NCBI GenBank assembly: GCA_943787725.1
Contig: CALSNM010000009.1
Coordinates: forward strand, 1 to 64,000
Direction: 5' to 3'
DNA: 64,000 nt
Source of the DNA: an uncultured Flavobacteriales bacterium
GTDB taxonomy: Bacteria > Bacteroidota > Bacteroidia > Flavobacteriales_D > Parvicellaceae
Below are positions 43,433 to 55,437 of this stretch, piece by piece. Below the pieces are notes generated by a model. It was not told where the DNA came from. It did no database searches and saw nothing but the letters and a program-made list of their open reading frames with translations. The position numbers and the translations under genes are program-made. Every line of letters begins with the position of its first letter. Within the stretch, counting starts at the first letter, position 1.

Positions 43433-45102
43433 TAAAACGCGTAGTTATATCCAAGTGAAATAGTAGTCTCTTGCGTATCTGTAGTTGCGTTGTTTTTCCC
43501 AATGGTTGAAAAAATCAAATTAAATGTGTGGTGTCGGTTTAACTTAAATGTCCCCATGCTTTTAACATTTAACACATAGCCGTTGTCCACGCCACCTAAA
43601 AATGTTTTTAAAGCCGAAGCGCTTGCTGAGGCGCTTATTTTACCGCTTAAAAACCTCTTATTCAAACCTAAAGTCGGTCCTACCGACACAATATCATATG
43701 TCTCAGTAATATTCTTTGAGGCGTTAATCGCAGAAACCACATTAAGACCCGACTTTAAATGCCCATATTGAAAACTAACACCTCCGTTATAAAGCGTTGT
43801 GTTATCTATTCCGTTGATTTTGGCATTTTGAAAATTACCTCTGATAGAGGCTGCAATTCTTCGAACATCATTTGCCTTTGCATACATGAGTTGAAGGTTT
43901 GCGTTTTTAGTAACCTGAGCATAGCGGTTTGTATCTAGCGAATTTACAATAGTCATATAACTTTGAGAATTAAAATTAGAAAAAGCACCGTTGACCATAA
44001 AATTCTCGTTTATGTTGTAGTTTGCCGACAAGGAAGATATTAATCGTAACATCTCTGACGCCTTGCTATCATCTAGGTTGTTTCGCTGAAAACCTGCACT
44101 TCCAGCCAAAGTTAACTTGTTTTTTAGCATTCTAAGCGATGTTTTTCCCTGAAGATCTTCAAAGTCATTGTTTAAATATACAGAACCCATTGTTTGGTAT
44201 TCAGGATCGATTCGACGATAACCAAAACCTACCTTAAACTTCTTTTTATTGTATTCTAAATCAGCTTTTACAGCTTTTGAAAACGAACTAGAAGCATTTG
44301 CGTGGAATAATGGCCCTATATTATTTAGGTAGGAAAACCCCTCAAGAACTGTTGGGTCCAACCTAAGGTCTTTGGTAAATGCACTCCAATCTATTTCCCC
44401 TTTAAAAGAGAGCTCTTTTGAGAGTTTTTGTTTTGTTGTTAAGCCAAAAATTAAATTCTCACCGGGCTTTATTGTTGCGTCGTTTGCAAAGGATGCAATA
44501 GACGCTTGATCATCTTTGGCTCTAAAAACAACAACTCCAACATTGTTTTTTGAGGACCCTATCTCAACCATTCCTCCCAAGCCCCATCGCTCGAAACTAG
44601 GGGAGCCCACAACTTTTCCATCCGTATAGTATCCGTCTACGGCCCTAGCGAAACGTCCATAAAGCGCCTTCCCTCGTACAATTGAGTTTTTCGGAGCGAT
44701 CTCAATACCTACTCCCAAAAACTGGTTTCCACTTAATGAAAAATCAGAAAACTTCAAAGACCTATAGCCTAAATGAGCTGTAATGCCCTTATACTTTGGA
44801 CTGAGGCCATATTGATTAAAGGGTTGAGTAAAGTTTCTTTCTTGCTGATTCATGACAGCCGAAAAAGGAATGGAAACTTGACCAATTTTAATGTTAATAT
44901 TTGCTCCTAACTGCCAAAAAAATGGATCCCTTTGAGAAAGACTTGTGTCATTAATCATGTAGGCTGTGCCGATGGATGAAAAGCCTCCGGATATTTTAAC
45001 GTTCTCTTTAGCTTTTTTAAATAAAGACAAACTGTCCTGACAATAAAAAGAGGTAGATACAAATAAGAGAATTATGCTAAAATTGAACTTCATGCGTGTC
45101 AA
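43432..45102 (-). CDS. Outer-membrane beta-barrel protein, uncharacterised
   Basis: Signal peptide (likely start 45093, MKFNFSIILLFVSTSFYCQ); alternating amphipathic strands; terminal ISLGYNYAF with C-terminal Phe; stop overlaps the next start (TAATG at 43432). Confidence 0.65.
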   Translation of the reverse strand: MTRMKFNFSIILLFVSTSFYCQDSLSLFKKAKENVKISGGFSSIGTAYMINDTSLSQRDPFFWQLGANINIKIGQVSIPFSAVMNQQERNFTQPFNQYGLSPKYKGITAHLGYRSLKFSDFSLSGNQFLGVGIEIAPKNSIVRGKALYGRFARAVDGYYTDGKVVGSPSFERWGLGGMVEIGSSKNNVGVVVFRAKDDQASIASFANDATIKPGENLIFGLTTKQKLSKELSFKGEIDWSAFTKDLRLDPTVLEGFSYLNNIGPLFHANASSSFSKAVKADLEYNKKKFKVGFGYRRIDPEYQTMGSVYLNNDFEDLQGKTSLRMLKNKLTLAGSAGFQRNNLDDSKASEMLRLISSLSANYNINENFMVNGAFSNFNSQSYMTIVNSLDTNRYAQVTKNANLQLMYAKANDVRRIAASIRGNFQNAKINGIDNTTLYNGGVSFQYGHLKSGLNVVSAINASKNITETYDIVSVGPTLGLNKRFLSGKISASASASALKTFLGGVDNGYVLNVKSMGTFKLNRHHTFNLIFSTIGKNNATTDTQETTISLGYNYAF

Positions 45103-45282
45103 AATAATTTATAAATATACCTTTTTCTAGTGGTTAAAAAAAACGGTTTGACGAAACTGCTTATAATAAGGTTAAATACAGTTTACAAAGCCCTCTCAAA
45201 CTAACTAAATCATTTGAAAACAAGAGACCCAAAGCTCCAGGCCATTGAAAAATACTGCTTCACTTTTTGGTAGGATAAAAAT

Positions 45283-48084
45283 TTACATCACAACGTTAAT
45301 AATACGCTGCGGAACCACTATCACTTTTTTAGGGTCTTTACCGCTCAAATAATGTGCTGTTTTTTCATGTTCAAACAGTGCTTTTTCAACTTCCTCTTTT
45401 GACATTGTTACGGGTAATGATATTTTGAAACGCATTTTACCGTTAAAAGAAACGGGGTATTCAAAATCGCTTTCTATTAGGTGAACTGCTTCAAATTTTG
45501 GCCAAGATGCAACGGTTACACTGGAGGAGTTTCCTAATAAAAACCATAATTCTTCTGCAATATGCGGCGCAAATGGGGAAACCAACACTACCAAGTCTGA
45601 AAGAATTGCTTTGTTATTACATTTTTGCGAACCTAATTCGTTAACCGCAATCATTAGGGTGCTAACCACCGTATTAAACGAATAGCGCGTTATGTCTTCG
45701 GTAACTTTTTTGATTGCTTGGTGTAGTGATTTTAAGTTCTCTTTTGTTGGCTCCTGTTTGGAAATAGTAAAGCTCTCTCCCTGATGAAAAAGGCGCCATA
45801 GTTTTTTTAGAAAGTTGTTTACTCCACTAATCCCTTGAACGTCCCATGGTTTTGCCTGCTCCAAAGGACCTAAAAACATTTCATAACAGCGAAGCGTGTC
45901 TGCTCCATATTTTTCAACCAATTCATCTGGCGTTTGAACATTGTATTTCGACTTTGACATTTTTTCTATTTCGGATCCGCAAATGTACTTTCCGCCTTCT
46001 AATACAAATTCTGCATCCGCAAATTCAGGTCTCCATTTTTTAAACTCACCAACGTTCAATTCATCATTTACCACATTTGATATGTCCGCATGCAGTCGCT
46101 GGGTTTTGTGTTCTTTCCTTAAGCCAAAAGAAACAAATTTATTTTCATCTTTAACCTTGTATACGAAACTTGACCTTCCTAAAATCATTCCTTGATTAAT
46201 CAACTTTTTGAAAGGTTCGTTAAAAGCAATATACCCCATGTCATACAAGAACTTTGTCCAAAAACGGGAATACAATAAGTGACCTGTTGCATGCTCTGCT
46301 CCGCCGATATATAAATCAACTTGATTCCAATAGTCTGCTTTTTCTTTACTTACAAATTCCTCCTAAGTTATTTGGGTCCATATACCGTAAAAAGTACCAT
46401 GAAGAACCTGCCCACCCGGGCATAGTATTGTGTTCCATTCTATCTCCCTCAAACACATCCCATGCAGATTTTTCTGCTCTAGCTAATGGAGGCTCACCTT
46501 CCTCCGTAGGTAAGTATTTATCCACTTCAGGAAGCGTAACGGGTAGCTTTTCGTCGGAAATTAAGTAAGGGGTTTCACCTTTGTAGTATATTGGAAATGG
46601 CTCCCCCCAATATCGTTGCCGCGAGAAAATAGCATCGCGCAACCTATATAGCGTTTTACCTTTTCCAAAGCCTTTTGCTTCGATAGGCCTCAATCGCTTT
46701 TACAATACTTTGTTTGACGGGTAAGTTGTTTAAAAAGTCGGAGTTTGCTAATACAGCGTCTTTGTCTGTATAAGCCGCTTCCGAAATATCTTTCCCTTCA
46801 AATATATTTGGTATGTCTATTCCGAAGTGCTTTGCAAAATCGTAATCGCGCTGATCTCCGGCTGGAACTGCCATAACCGCTCCCGTACCATAAGAAGCCA
46901 AAACATATTCTCCAATCCAAATTTGCACTTTTTCTCCCGTAAAAGGGTGCAAAGCATACGCTCCAGTAAACTGACCTGTTATGTCTTTTACGTTTGCTTG
47001 CCTGTCTCTTTCTGTTTTGGCAGCAGCTTTGGTTTTGTATTCAGCTATTGCCGCTTTATTATCATCTGTAGTAATTTGATCAACCAATTCGTGTTCTGGG
47101 GCCAAAACCATAAATGTAACACCGAAAATTGTATCAGGTCGAGTTGTAAATACCTCGATTTTATCATCTCGTCCTTCTAAAGTAAACTGTACCGAAGCCC
47201 CTTGAGATTTTCCAATCCAATTACGCTGTTGCTCTTTTAACGAGTCGGAAAAGTCTACTTCATTCAACCCCTTCAATAACCTTTCGGCATAGGCAGAAAT
47301 TCGCATGCTCCATTGGCGCATTAATTTTTGCTCAACCGGATGTCCGCCACGTTCAGAAACGCCGTCTTTAATTTCATCATTTGCTAATACTGTTCCTAAT
47401 ACAGGACACCAGTTTACCCAAGAGTCTGCTAAGAAGGTTAGCCGATAGTTCATCAAAATCTTACGCTGAACTGCTTCACTCCATGCATTCCAATCTTCGG
47501 CAGAAAAAGTAGCTGCCTCATCACAAACAGCATTTACGTTTGCATTTCCTTCTTTTGCAAAAACAGTCGTAAGCGTTGTCAATGTTTTCTGCTTTGTCGT
47601 GTTTTTGTTGTACCAAGAGTTAAATATTTGCTTAAAAATCCATTGCGTCCATTTATATATTCTGGACTTGAGGTACGCACTTCCCTGTCCCAATCGAAAG
47701 CAAACCCCATAATATCAAGTTGCTTTCTGTAACCGTCAATTACATTTCCTTGTTTGTCAACTCCTCCATCAATGTTTACTTTTGTGGTTACTGCTGGGTG
47801 CTGGCCTGTTTGAATTGCATATTGTTCTGCAGGCAACCCAAAAGAATCATATCCCATTGGATGCAAAACGTTAAAGCCTTCGTTCCTTTTGTAACGAGCA
47901 TATATGTCTGAAGCTATATATCCAAGGGATGTCCAACATGCAGTCCTGCCCCTGAGGGATAGGGAAACATGTCTAAAACATAAAACTTCTCTTTTGAAGA
48001 ATTTTCTGTTGCTTTATAGGTTTTGTTTTTGCGCCAATCTTTTTGCCATTTTTCTTCAATGGCTTTGTGGTTATATTCACTCAT
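45283..48084 (-). CDS. leuS: Leucyl-tRNA synthetase, broken by four 1-nt indels (about 47922, 47657, 46685, 46369)
   Basis: Reconstructed [67 protein letters not shown]...[25 protein letters not shown]...[19 protein letters not shown]...[40 protein letters not shown]. Spans ORFs 47579..47866, 46656..47693, 46346..46693 and 45283..46275. Confidence 0.93.
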
Positions 48085-48170
48085 GCTATTTGTTTGAAGC
48101 TGCGAAAGTACGTAGTTTGGTATGTAAGGAGGAAATTTTAATTCTCCGCTTTATTTAGCAGCGTTCTTAT

Positions 48171-48395
48171 CTATTTGGCAACAATCTTTGCTAAGGGTTT
48201 CTGGAGCATATCGCCGTCTTCTGAAACTAAATTTCCATTTACCGCAAACCTTTCAGGACCTCCTTTTGAATTTATTTGATCTATAACTCCGATGCTTTTG
48301 AATTTGAAAGCCTTATTTCGAATTACAAGAGTGCTGCCTAATAGTCCTTTTGCTTTTTCTATAAGTGTGTCTAGTTGATTTGATTTAAGGCTCAT
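48171..48395 (-). CDS. Small hypothetical protein
   Basis: 74-aa ORF, start and stop present, no recognised domain. Confidence 0.4.
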   Translation of the reverse strand: MSLKSNQLDTLIEKAKGLLGSTLVIRNKAFKFKSIGVIDQINSKGGPERFAVNGNLVSEDGDMLQKPLAKIVAK

Positions 48396-48451
48396 GTTCT
48401 TTTTGAATTTTAGCGCAATGTAGTTATAAAATTGTTTTTAATGAATAAAAA

Positions 48452-48476
48452 AAGGGAGCTCAAATTTAGCTCCCTT
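48452..48476 (-). terminator. Rho-independent terminator (probably for the minus-strand gene ending at 48496)
   Basis: Perfect hairpin aagggagct-caaattt-agctccctt preceded on + by an A tract, giving a T tract on the minus-strand transcript. Confidence 0.85.
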
Positions 48477-48495
48477 AAATTTTGTATATGTTTAT

Positions 48496-50452
48496 TTATT
48501 TCGAAACAACCAATTTAGTTACAGAAACAGTATCATTTGAAACAAGAACAACCGAGTATACGCCATTTGCAATTGCATTCAATTCAATATTTGTTTTGTT
48601 TGCATTGATTCTTTGAGAATATACCCTCTTTCCGCTTAGGTCAAGGATTGACAATTCAACATTTGGGTTGTAACCATAATATTCAATTGTAAATACTCCA
48701 GTTGAGGGATTTGGATAAACAGAAAAATTATTGCAACAGCTTCAGCAATTCCTGTACAGTCAATTAGGTCAACCGTAATTGTTGTTGTTGCGTCAGCACA
48801 AACACCATTTGAAGCTGTATAAGTAAACTGATACGATCCGGCGTTTAAAGAACTTACTTGAAGGCTCGCCCCTGTTAATACTCCTGTTCCTGTATCATCG
48901 TTCCAGTTGCCGCCAATATCAATTGTTCCAGATAATCCGTCATACAAGTAAATATTTCCCCAATTACAGACTTCAAAAGGAGAAACTGGAGTTCCAGTAT
49001 TCGCTGGTTGGAAGGTGCTTAACTTCAATTGAAGCAGTATCTGCGCCACAAGCGTTTGACACGATATAGTAAAAATCGTTTGATGTAAACGTCATGTCGC
49101 CGGTATTAGCCAAACTGTCGTTAAAAACAACTCCAGGGTTTGATGGATAACTCCATGTTCCAAATTGGTTGTCATTGTTTGACAGGTTGTCCCAAAGGTT
49201 TAAAGTGTCTCCAGCACAAGCACTCGCAGAGCTATCTGAACCGGCATTTAAGGATATTTCATAGACCTGCAAAGGGATCACTCCCCCTAGACTACTTGAA
49301 GACCATGGGCCAACCCAAAAGAGTATAGTGTCTCCAGGAGGTAAACCACATAGCTCAATTCCTGCTGGATGCGAACCTGAGCAACCCCATGGATTATAAT
49401 CAGCGTAGCCTAATGATGTATATGCGGTAAAATCCGAGCAATCGTTCGTTTTAAAAACTTCAAGCTCATTATCAAAGCTTATATCACAAGTAGAAATAGC
49501 TACATTTCCGGAAGCAGGGGCAACAAAACTAAACCAGACCGTTTTGTTAGGTGTGTTGCCGGGTTCGCCCGGTTGAACCGTGGCTCCAACACTAGTAAAC
49601 ATATTAACTGAGCCGTCAACCGGCACCATAATTGCGTTGCAAGCATCGTCGTTAGAAATTGATGTATTAAAGGATATAATACTGGCTCCGCTTGAATCTC
49701 CAACGCCACATATAGATTGAACGTAAATATCGTAAAACGAGCCTGAAGTTGTTCCTGTTATTGTGTCATTTAGGCACTGTAGTTGCATAAGAAGTTCCTG
49801 TTCCTGGAGTAAATCCTTGTGGACCCCACTCAACAAACCATTCGGTTTCAATTCCGCCAGCCGACCAAGAAAAGAAAACAGAATCTGCAGAAAAGCCATC
49901 AGTGGATAAGCCGCTGACCGGTAAACAAGAAGACCCCCCAGAAATTGTAATTGAAAAGTCGGTCACAGATCCCCAAATAAATGTTCCACATGGGTCTAGT
50001 GGCAATGCTCCACCTTCTTGTTGCATTACTCTTATTCTGTGTGTTCCATCTAACGCATTCGAAGGAACGGTGAAAGTATTGGTTACTGAAGGAGAAGTAG
50101 GCGTTCCGACCCATGTTCCAATAGACTCATTTGCATCAAAGTTTTGATTTCCATTAAAATCAATCCAAACTTCTGCAGCGTTTCCATAAGAGCCACCACA
50201 AGTTCCATAAACCAAGTCAACAGAATAGGTGTTTCCTGCTATTACATCTGCTACTTGTGTCGTTTGATCCTCTAAGCCAATCACTCCTGGACAGCCCGTG
50301 TAAGATATACTGGTAGTTTCTCCAGTTAATGAAACGGAACCAATATTTGAGTCGTTGGCAGAAGACGGCCCTGCTAAAGTGCAGTACTGCGATATAATGG
50401 CCAACGGACTTGTTATAATTAGCAAAAATGATAATAAGTAATTTCTTCTCAT
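48496..50452 (-). CDS. GEVED + FN3 T9SS type A sorting protein; at least three frameshifts (about 49780, 49015, 48738)
   Basis: ORFs 49766..50452, 48973..49899, 48636..49049 and an untracked C-terminal reading (NNFSVYPNPSTGVFTIEYYGYNPNVELSILDLSGKRVYSQ...VVLVSNDTVSVTKLVVSK, stop 48496) form one collinear protein. Confidence 0.75.
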
Positions 50453-50756
50453 TCAAATATGTTTTAGTTTCAACTGCACTAATATAGCAATATAACCACT
50501 ATTAGCCTAATCAATAATTTTCAAAATTTTATAACAAATAGAAAAACACGCTGTTTTAGTGACCCATAGTGGTTGATTTGAGTTGGACAAAATTATGTAA
50601 GCTGCCTAAAGGCATAACCATAAGCAAATGCATTTCTTTCATCATCGGTTTATGTCTTTTGGTCGATATTTTTGTTTTTTTAGCTATTTTCCATTGGAAA
50701 TAAACTATAATTGCCTATCTTAATTGGGACATAATTAAAACTTTAATCTTACATAT

Positions 50757-53700
50757 ATGAAAAATTTTACTTTTTTACTTACTACTTTACTTGTAACCAC
50801 ATTTGGCTGGCAGGCGAATGCGCAATTTGGTTGCGGTTCTGGAATTCCTATTGCAAATGGCTTCACTCAAATAGGCATAACCACACCTGGTGTCGGAGGC
50901 CCAGAGGACTGGAACACAAATCCGTCAGGGACATCTATCAGCTCCTCATATTGGGATGATGATGTTTATTTGTTTGAATACACCGCAGGTGTAACTAATG
51001 AAAACATTTCTATGACCATTGATTCTAGAAATAGCTGGTTTGGAATCGGAATATTCGATAATTGCACTGGAACCACATTTGATACTGAATTAGATGCAAA
51101 TGGCAGCACAACATCAGGAGTACTGACGGTATCAGCGGCAATAGCTCCCGGCAACACCGTGTATATTGCTGTTGGACAATGGGGAACACCAAATGATTTA
51201 GATTTTGATGTAACTGATTTTACTGTGAATCAAGTTTCTTGTCCTGACCCCTCTCTTTTAACTGCCACGAACATCAGCGGCTCATCCGCTGATTTAGCTT
51301 GGACAGAAAATGGAACAGCTACAGTATGGGACATAGAATATGGTGTGGCCCCCTATACACCTACTGGAATACCAACAGCTTCTGGTGTTGCCAACCCTTA
51401 CAATTATTCAGGCTTAACACCGAACACTACTTATGAGTTTTATGTGAGAGCTGATTGTGGAGGAACTAGCGGAACAAGTGCATGGGCTGGTCCTTATAGC
51501 TTTTTTACAGGGTATTGCACACCAAACCCTTCCAGCGTTGATAATGATGGTATTACTAATGTAACAATAGGCACCATTAATAACACGACCTACAGAGCTT
51601 GGGAATTATGGAGATTACACAGCTCAAATAACAGATGTTCAGCAATCTGTATCAGTAGATTTGTCTGTTACCGTTACTTACAATAACTACAATGTTTTCG
51701 CATGGATTGACTGGAATAATGACTTAGACTTTGATGATGCTGGAGAAACATATTATGTTGGAGAATTTGCAACCACCGGTGTTGTTTCTATTCCCGTTCC
51801 AGCTGCGGCTAGTTTAGGTAATCATAGACTAAGAATAGGTGGTGCCGATAGTGGATTAGGATCTACAATCCCCTTCTGACCCTTGTTATACTGGGTCATG
51901 GGGAGCTTTTGAGGATTACACTTTAAATGTGATTCCAGCTCCTGCATGCGTTCCTCCTTCGTCATTAACAGCGTCTAACATTACTGCTGCTTCTGCTGAT
52001 TTAGCTTGGGCAGAGAATGGAACGGCTACTGTCTTGGGACAGTGGAATACGGACTCAGCTCCTTTTGCCCCTACAGGAACCCCAACTACCGCTGTCAGCC
52101 GGAACCAATCCGCTTGCTAATTATTCTGGCTTAACTGCTAATCACTTCTTACGACTTTTACGTAAGAGCTGATTTGTGGTGTAGGACTGATGGTCTAAGC
52201 GCTTGGGCTGGGCCTTACAGCTTTGTTACAACGCCTTGTAATACTGCGGCAATTACTTACACGCAAGATTTCACTACTTGGCCTATGCAGTGTTGGGATC
52301 TAACTGGTGGTAGTCAATCATGGGGTGATAACGGCTCAGGAATTGCCTTGGCAAACTTCTGGAGCTGGCCAAACCCGACTGATGCTATTATGTCTACAGA
52401 GCCAATTGACATTAGTGTTGATGCTCGCGTGCGGTTTGATTGGTCTCACCTTTACAGTGCAACATATCCGTTGGACTCATTAAGTGTTGATGTGAAGGTT
52501 TTACCCGGTGGTACTTGGACTAGTATCTGGGGGAAAGGTGGTTCAGACTTAGAATCAAATGACGGAGCAGGTAACACGACGCCTGGTTCTATGGTTACTG
52601 AAACGATTCTGCTTGACCCTGCGACCTATACAGGACAAGATGTTCAAGTCAGATTTGTCGCAACTTCAGGATATGGTCCAGATTTATTCGTGGACAATCT
52701 AATAATAGAGCCTGTGCCTGCTTGTATTGATCCAAGCGGATTAACAGCGTCTAACATTACTACTGCTTCTGCTGATTTAGGCTTGGACAGAGAATGGAAC
52801 GGCAACTTCTTGGGAAGTGGAATATGACTCAACTGGTTTTGTGCAAGGAACAGGAAACTACTGTTGTTACCGGAACGAACCCACATGCTTTAACCGGGCT
52901 ATCAGCTAATTATTCTTATGACTTTTACGTAAGAGCTATTTGTGGTGTAGGTGATTCTAGCGCTTGGGCTGGTCCTTACAGCTTTGTTACACCTTGTAAT
53001 ACTGCGGCAATTACTTACACGCAAGATTTCACTACTTGGCCTATGCAGTGTTGGGATCTTAACTGGTGGTAGTCAATCATGGAGTGATAACGGCTCAGGA
53101 ATTGCCTTGGCAAACTTCTGGAGCTGGCCAAACCCGACTGATGCTATTATGTCTACAGAGCCAATTGACATTAGTGTTGATGCTCGCGTGCGTTTTGATT
53201 GGTCTCACCTTTACAGTGCAACATATCCTTTGGACTCATTAAGTGTTGATGTGAAGGTTTTACCCGGTGGTACTTGGACTAGTATCTGGGGGAAAGGTGG
53301 TTCAGACTTAGAATCAAATGACGGAGCAGGTAACACGACGCCTGGTTCTATGGTTACTGAAACGATTCTGCTTGACCCTGCGACCTATACAGGACAAGAT
53401 GTTCAAGTCAGATTTGTCGCAACTTCAGGATTTGGTCCAGATTTATTCGTGGACAATCTAATAATTGAACCTGTGCCTGCTTGTATTGATCCAAGCGGAT
53501 TAACAGCGTCTAACATTACTACTGCTTCTGCTGATTTAGGCTTGGACAGAGAATGGAACGGCAACTTCTTGGGAAGTGGAATATGACTCAACTGGTTTTG
53601 TGCAAGGAACAGGAAACTCTGTTGTTACTGGAACGAACCCACATGCATTAACCGGACTATCAGCTAATTATTCTTATGACTTTTACGTAAGAGCTATTTG

Positions 53701-55361
53701 TGGTGTAGGTGATTCTAGCGCTTGGGCTGGTCCTTACAGCTTTAACACTCCTTGTAATACTGCGGCAATTACTTACACGCAAGATTTCACTACTTGGCCT
53801 ATGCAGTGTTGGGATCTAACGGGTGGTCGCTCAATCATGGGGTGATAACGGCTCAGGAATTGCCTTGGCAAACTTCTGGAGCTGGCCAAACCCGACTGAT
53901 GCTATTATGTCTACAGAGCCAATTGACATTAGTGTTGATGCTCGCGTGCGGTTTGATTGGTCTCACCTTTACAGTGCAACATATCCGTTGGACTCATTAA
54001 GTGTTGATGTGAAGGTTTTACCCGGTGGTACTTGGACTAGTATCTGGGGGAAAGGTGGTTCAGACTTAGAATCAAATGACGGAGCAGGTAACACGACGCC
54101 TGGTTCTATGGTTACTGAAACGATTCTGCTTGACCCTGCGACCTATACAGGACAAGATGTTCAAGTCAGATTTGTCGCAACTTCAGGATATGGTCCAGAT
54201 TTATTCGTGGACAATCTAATAATAGAGCCTGTGCCTGCTTGTATTGATCCAAGCGGATTAACAGCGTCTAACATTACCACTACTTCTGCTGATTTGGCTT
54301 GGACAGAAAATGGAACGGCAACTTCTTGGGAAGTGGAATATGACTCAACTGGTTTTGTGCAGGGAACAGGAAACTCTGTTGTTACTGGAACGAACCCACA
54401 TGCATTAACCGGACTATCAGCTAATTATTCTTATGACTTTTACGTAAGAGCAATTTGTGGTGTGGGTGATTCTAGCGCTTGGGCTGGTCCTTATAGCTTT
54501 GCCACTTATGGCGATTGTTCTAGTAGCGGGGTCTATGATTATGGTAATAACGAAGACTCTACTAATGCAATTGGTTTTGTTGCCAACACCCCTGGAGATT
54601 ACATTACTTTAACATTTACTGGCGGAATCAACTGAAGCTGGATATGACTATTGGTTCATTAACGATGCCGCGGATGGTTCAGGAACAACGATTGCAACAG
54701 GTGACTGGTCCAGATTACTGGAGCTTACGAATCAACCACTGGAGAAATTTCTTTTTTCGTTAATTCTGATGGCTCTTGGTCTCCGGTTGGCGGTGGCGGA
54801 ACACCGGGAACTACCTGGGATACTTTTGTAGTACGACTTGTCGTGTGCACCCTCCATGCTGCGGGTCTTACGGTTGATTTAGGCGCAGACACTACATTGT
54901 GTTCAGGACAAGATTCAGTAATGCTGGATGCTGGTGCTGGACCATACACTTACGAATGGTCTACCTTGGAGACAACGCAGACAATTGTGGTTAGCAGCTC
55001 AACTGTTGGAACTGTGGAGTACAGTGTTCTGATTACTGACACGATTTCAATGTGTCAAGCAATAGATACGGTTAGTGTTACATTCGATGATTGTTCTAAT
55101 ATTTCTGAACTGACTGGATCTAATGTTAGTGTTTACCCTAATCCGAGTAACGGGAATTTCATTATCTCTTTAAGCAATATCAGCGAGCAGGTTTCTGTGC
55201 AAGTTGTTGATATGCAAGGAAGATTGATTTATTCTCAAATGGAAGGGCTTAAAGTTGGAAAAGAGAATGTTATTTCTCTTGACAACGTTGAGAGAGGTGT
55301 TTACCTTATCTCTGTTTCTTCAGACAAAGGAAGGTATACCCAATCCATTGTTATTCAGTAA
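50757..55361 (+). CDS. FN3/GEVED/jelly-roll-repeat T9SS type A protein, interrupted by many frameshifts
   Basis: Start MKNFTFLLTTLLVTTFGWQANAQFGCG; successive frames contain FN3 (SADLAWTENGTATVWDIEYG), GEVED-like (FAWIDWNNDLDFDDAGETYY) and repeated DFTTWPMQCWDLTGG units; C-terminal VYPNPSNGNFIISL...RGVYLISVSSDKGRYTQSIVIQ. Confidence 0.75.
52234..54500 (+). repeat. Three tandem near-identical ~758-bp repeats (about 52234-52991, 52992-53749, 53750-54500)
   Basis: ccttgtaatactgcggcaattacttacacgcaagatttcactacttggcctatgcag recurs at 52234, 52992 and 53750 with nearly identical sequence throughout; each encodes a jelly-roll-like plus FN3 module. Confidence 0.95.
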
Positions 55362-55384
55362 AATTTAACATCTTAAATCAAAAA

Positions 55385-55416
55385 GCCCGATTTGCATTTG
55401 CAAATCGGGCTTTTTT
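55385..55416. terminator. Strong bidirectional intrinsic terminator between convergent genes
   Basis: gcccgatttgc-attt-gcaaatcgggc hairpin followed by T6 and preceded by A5. Confidence 0.92.
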
Positions 55417-55437
55417 GTTAAGCATAAGATTCTATTC

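Noticed and set aside
48496-55361. Calling the broken T9SS genes true pseudogenes
   Set aside because: The neighbouring essential leuS has comparable single-base breaks, so sequence error cannot be excluded.
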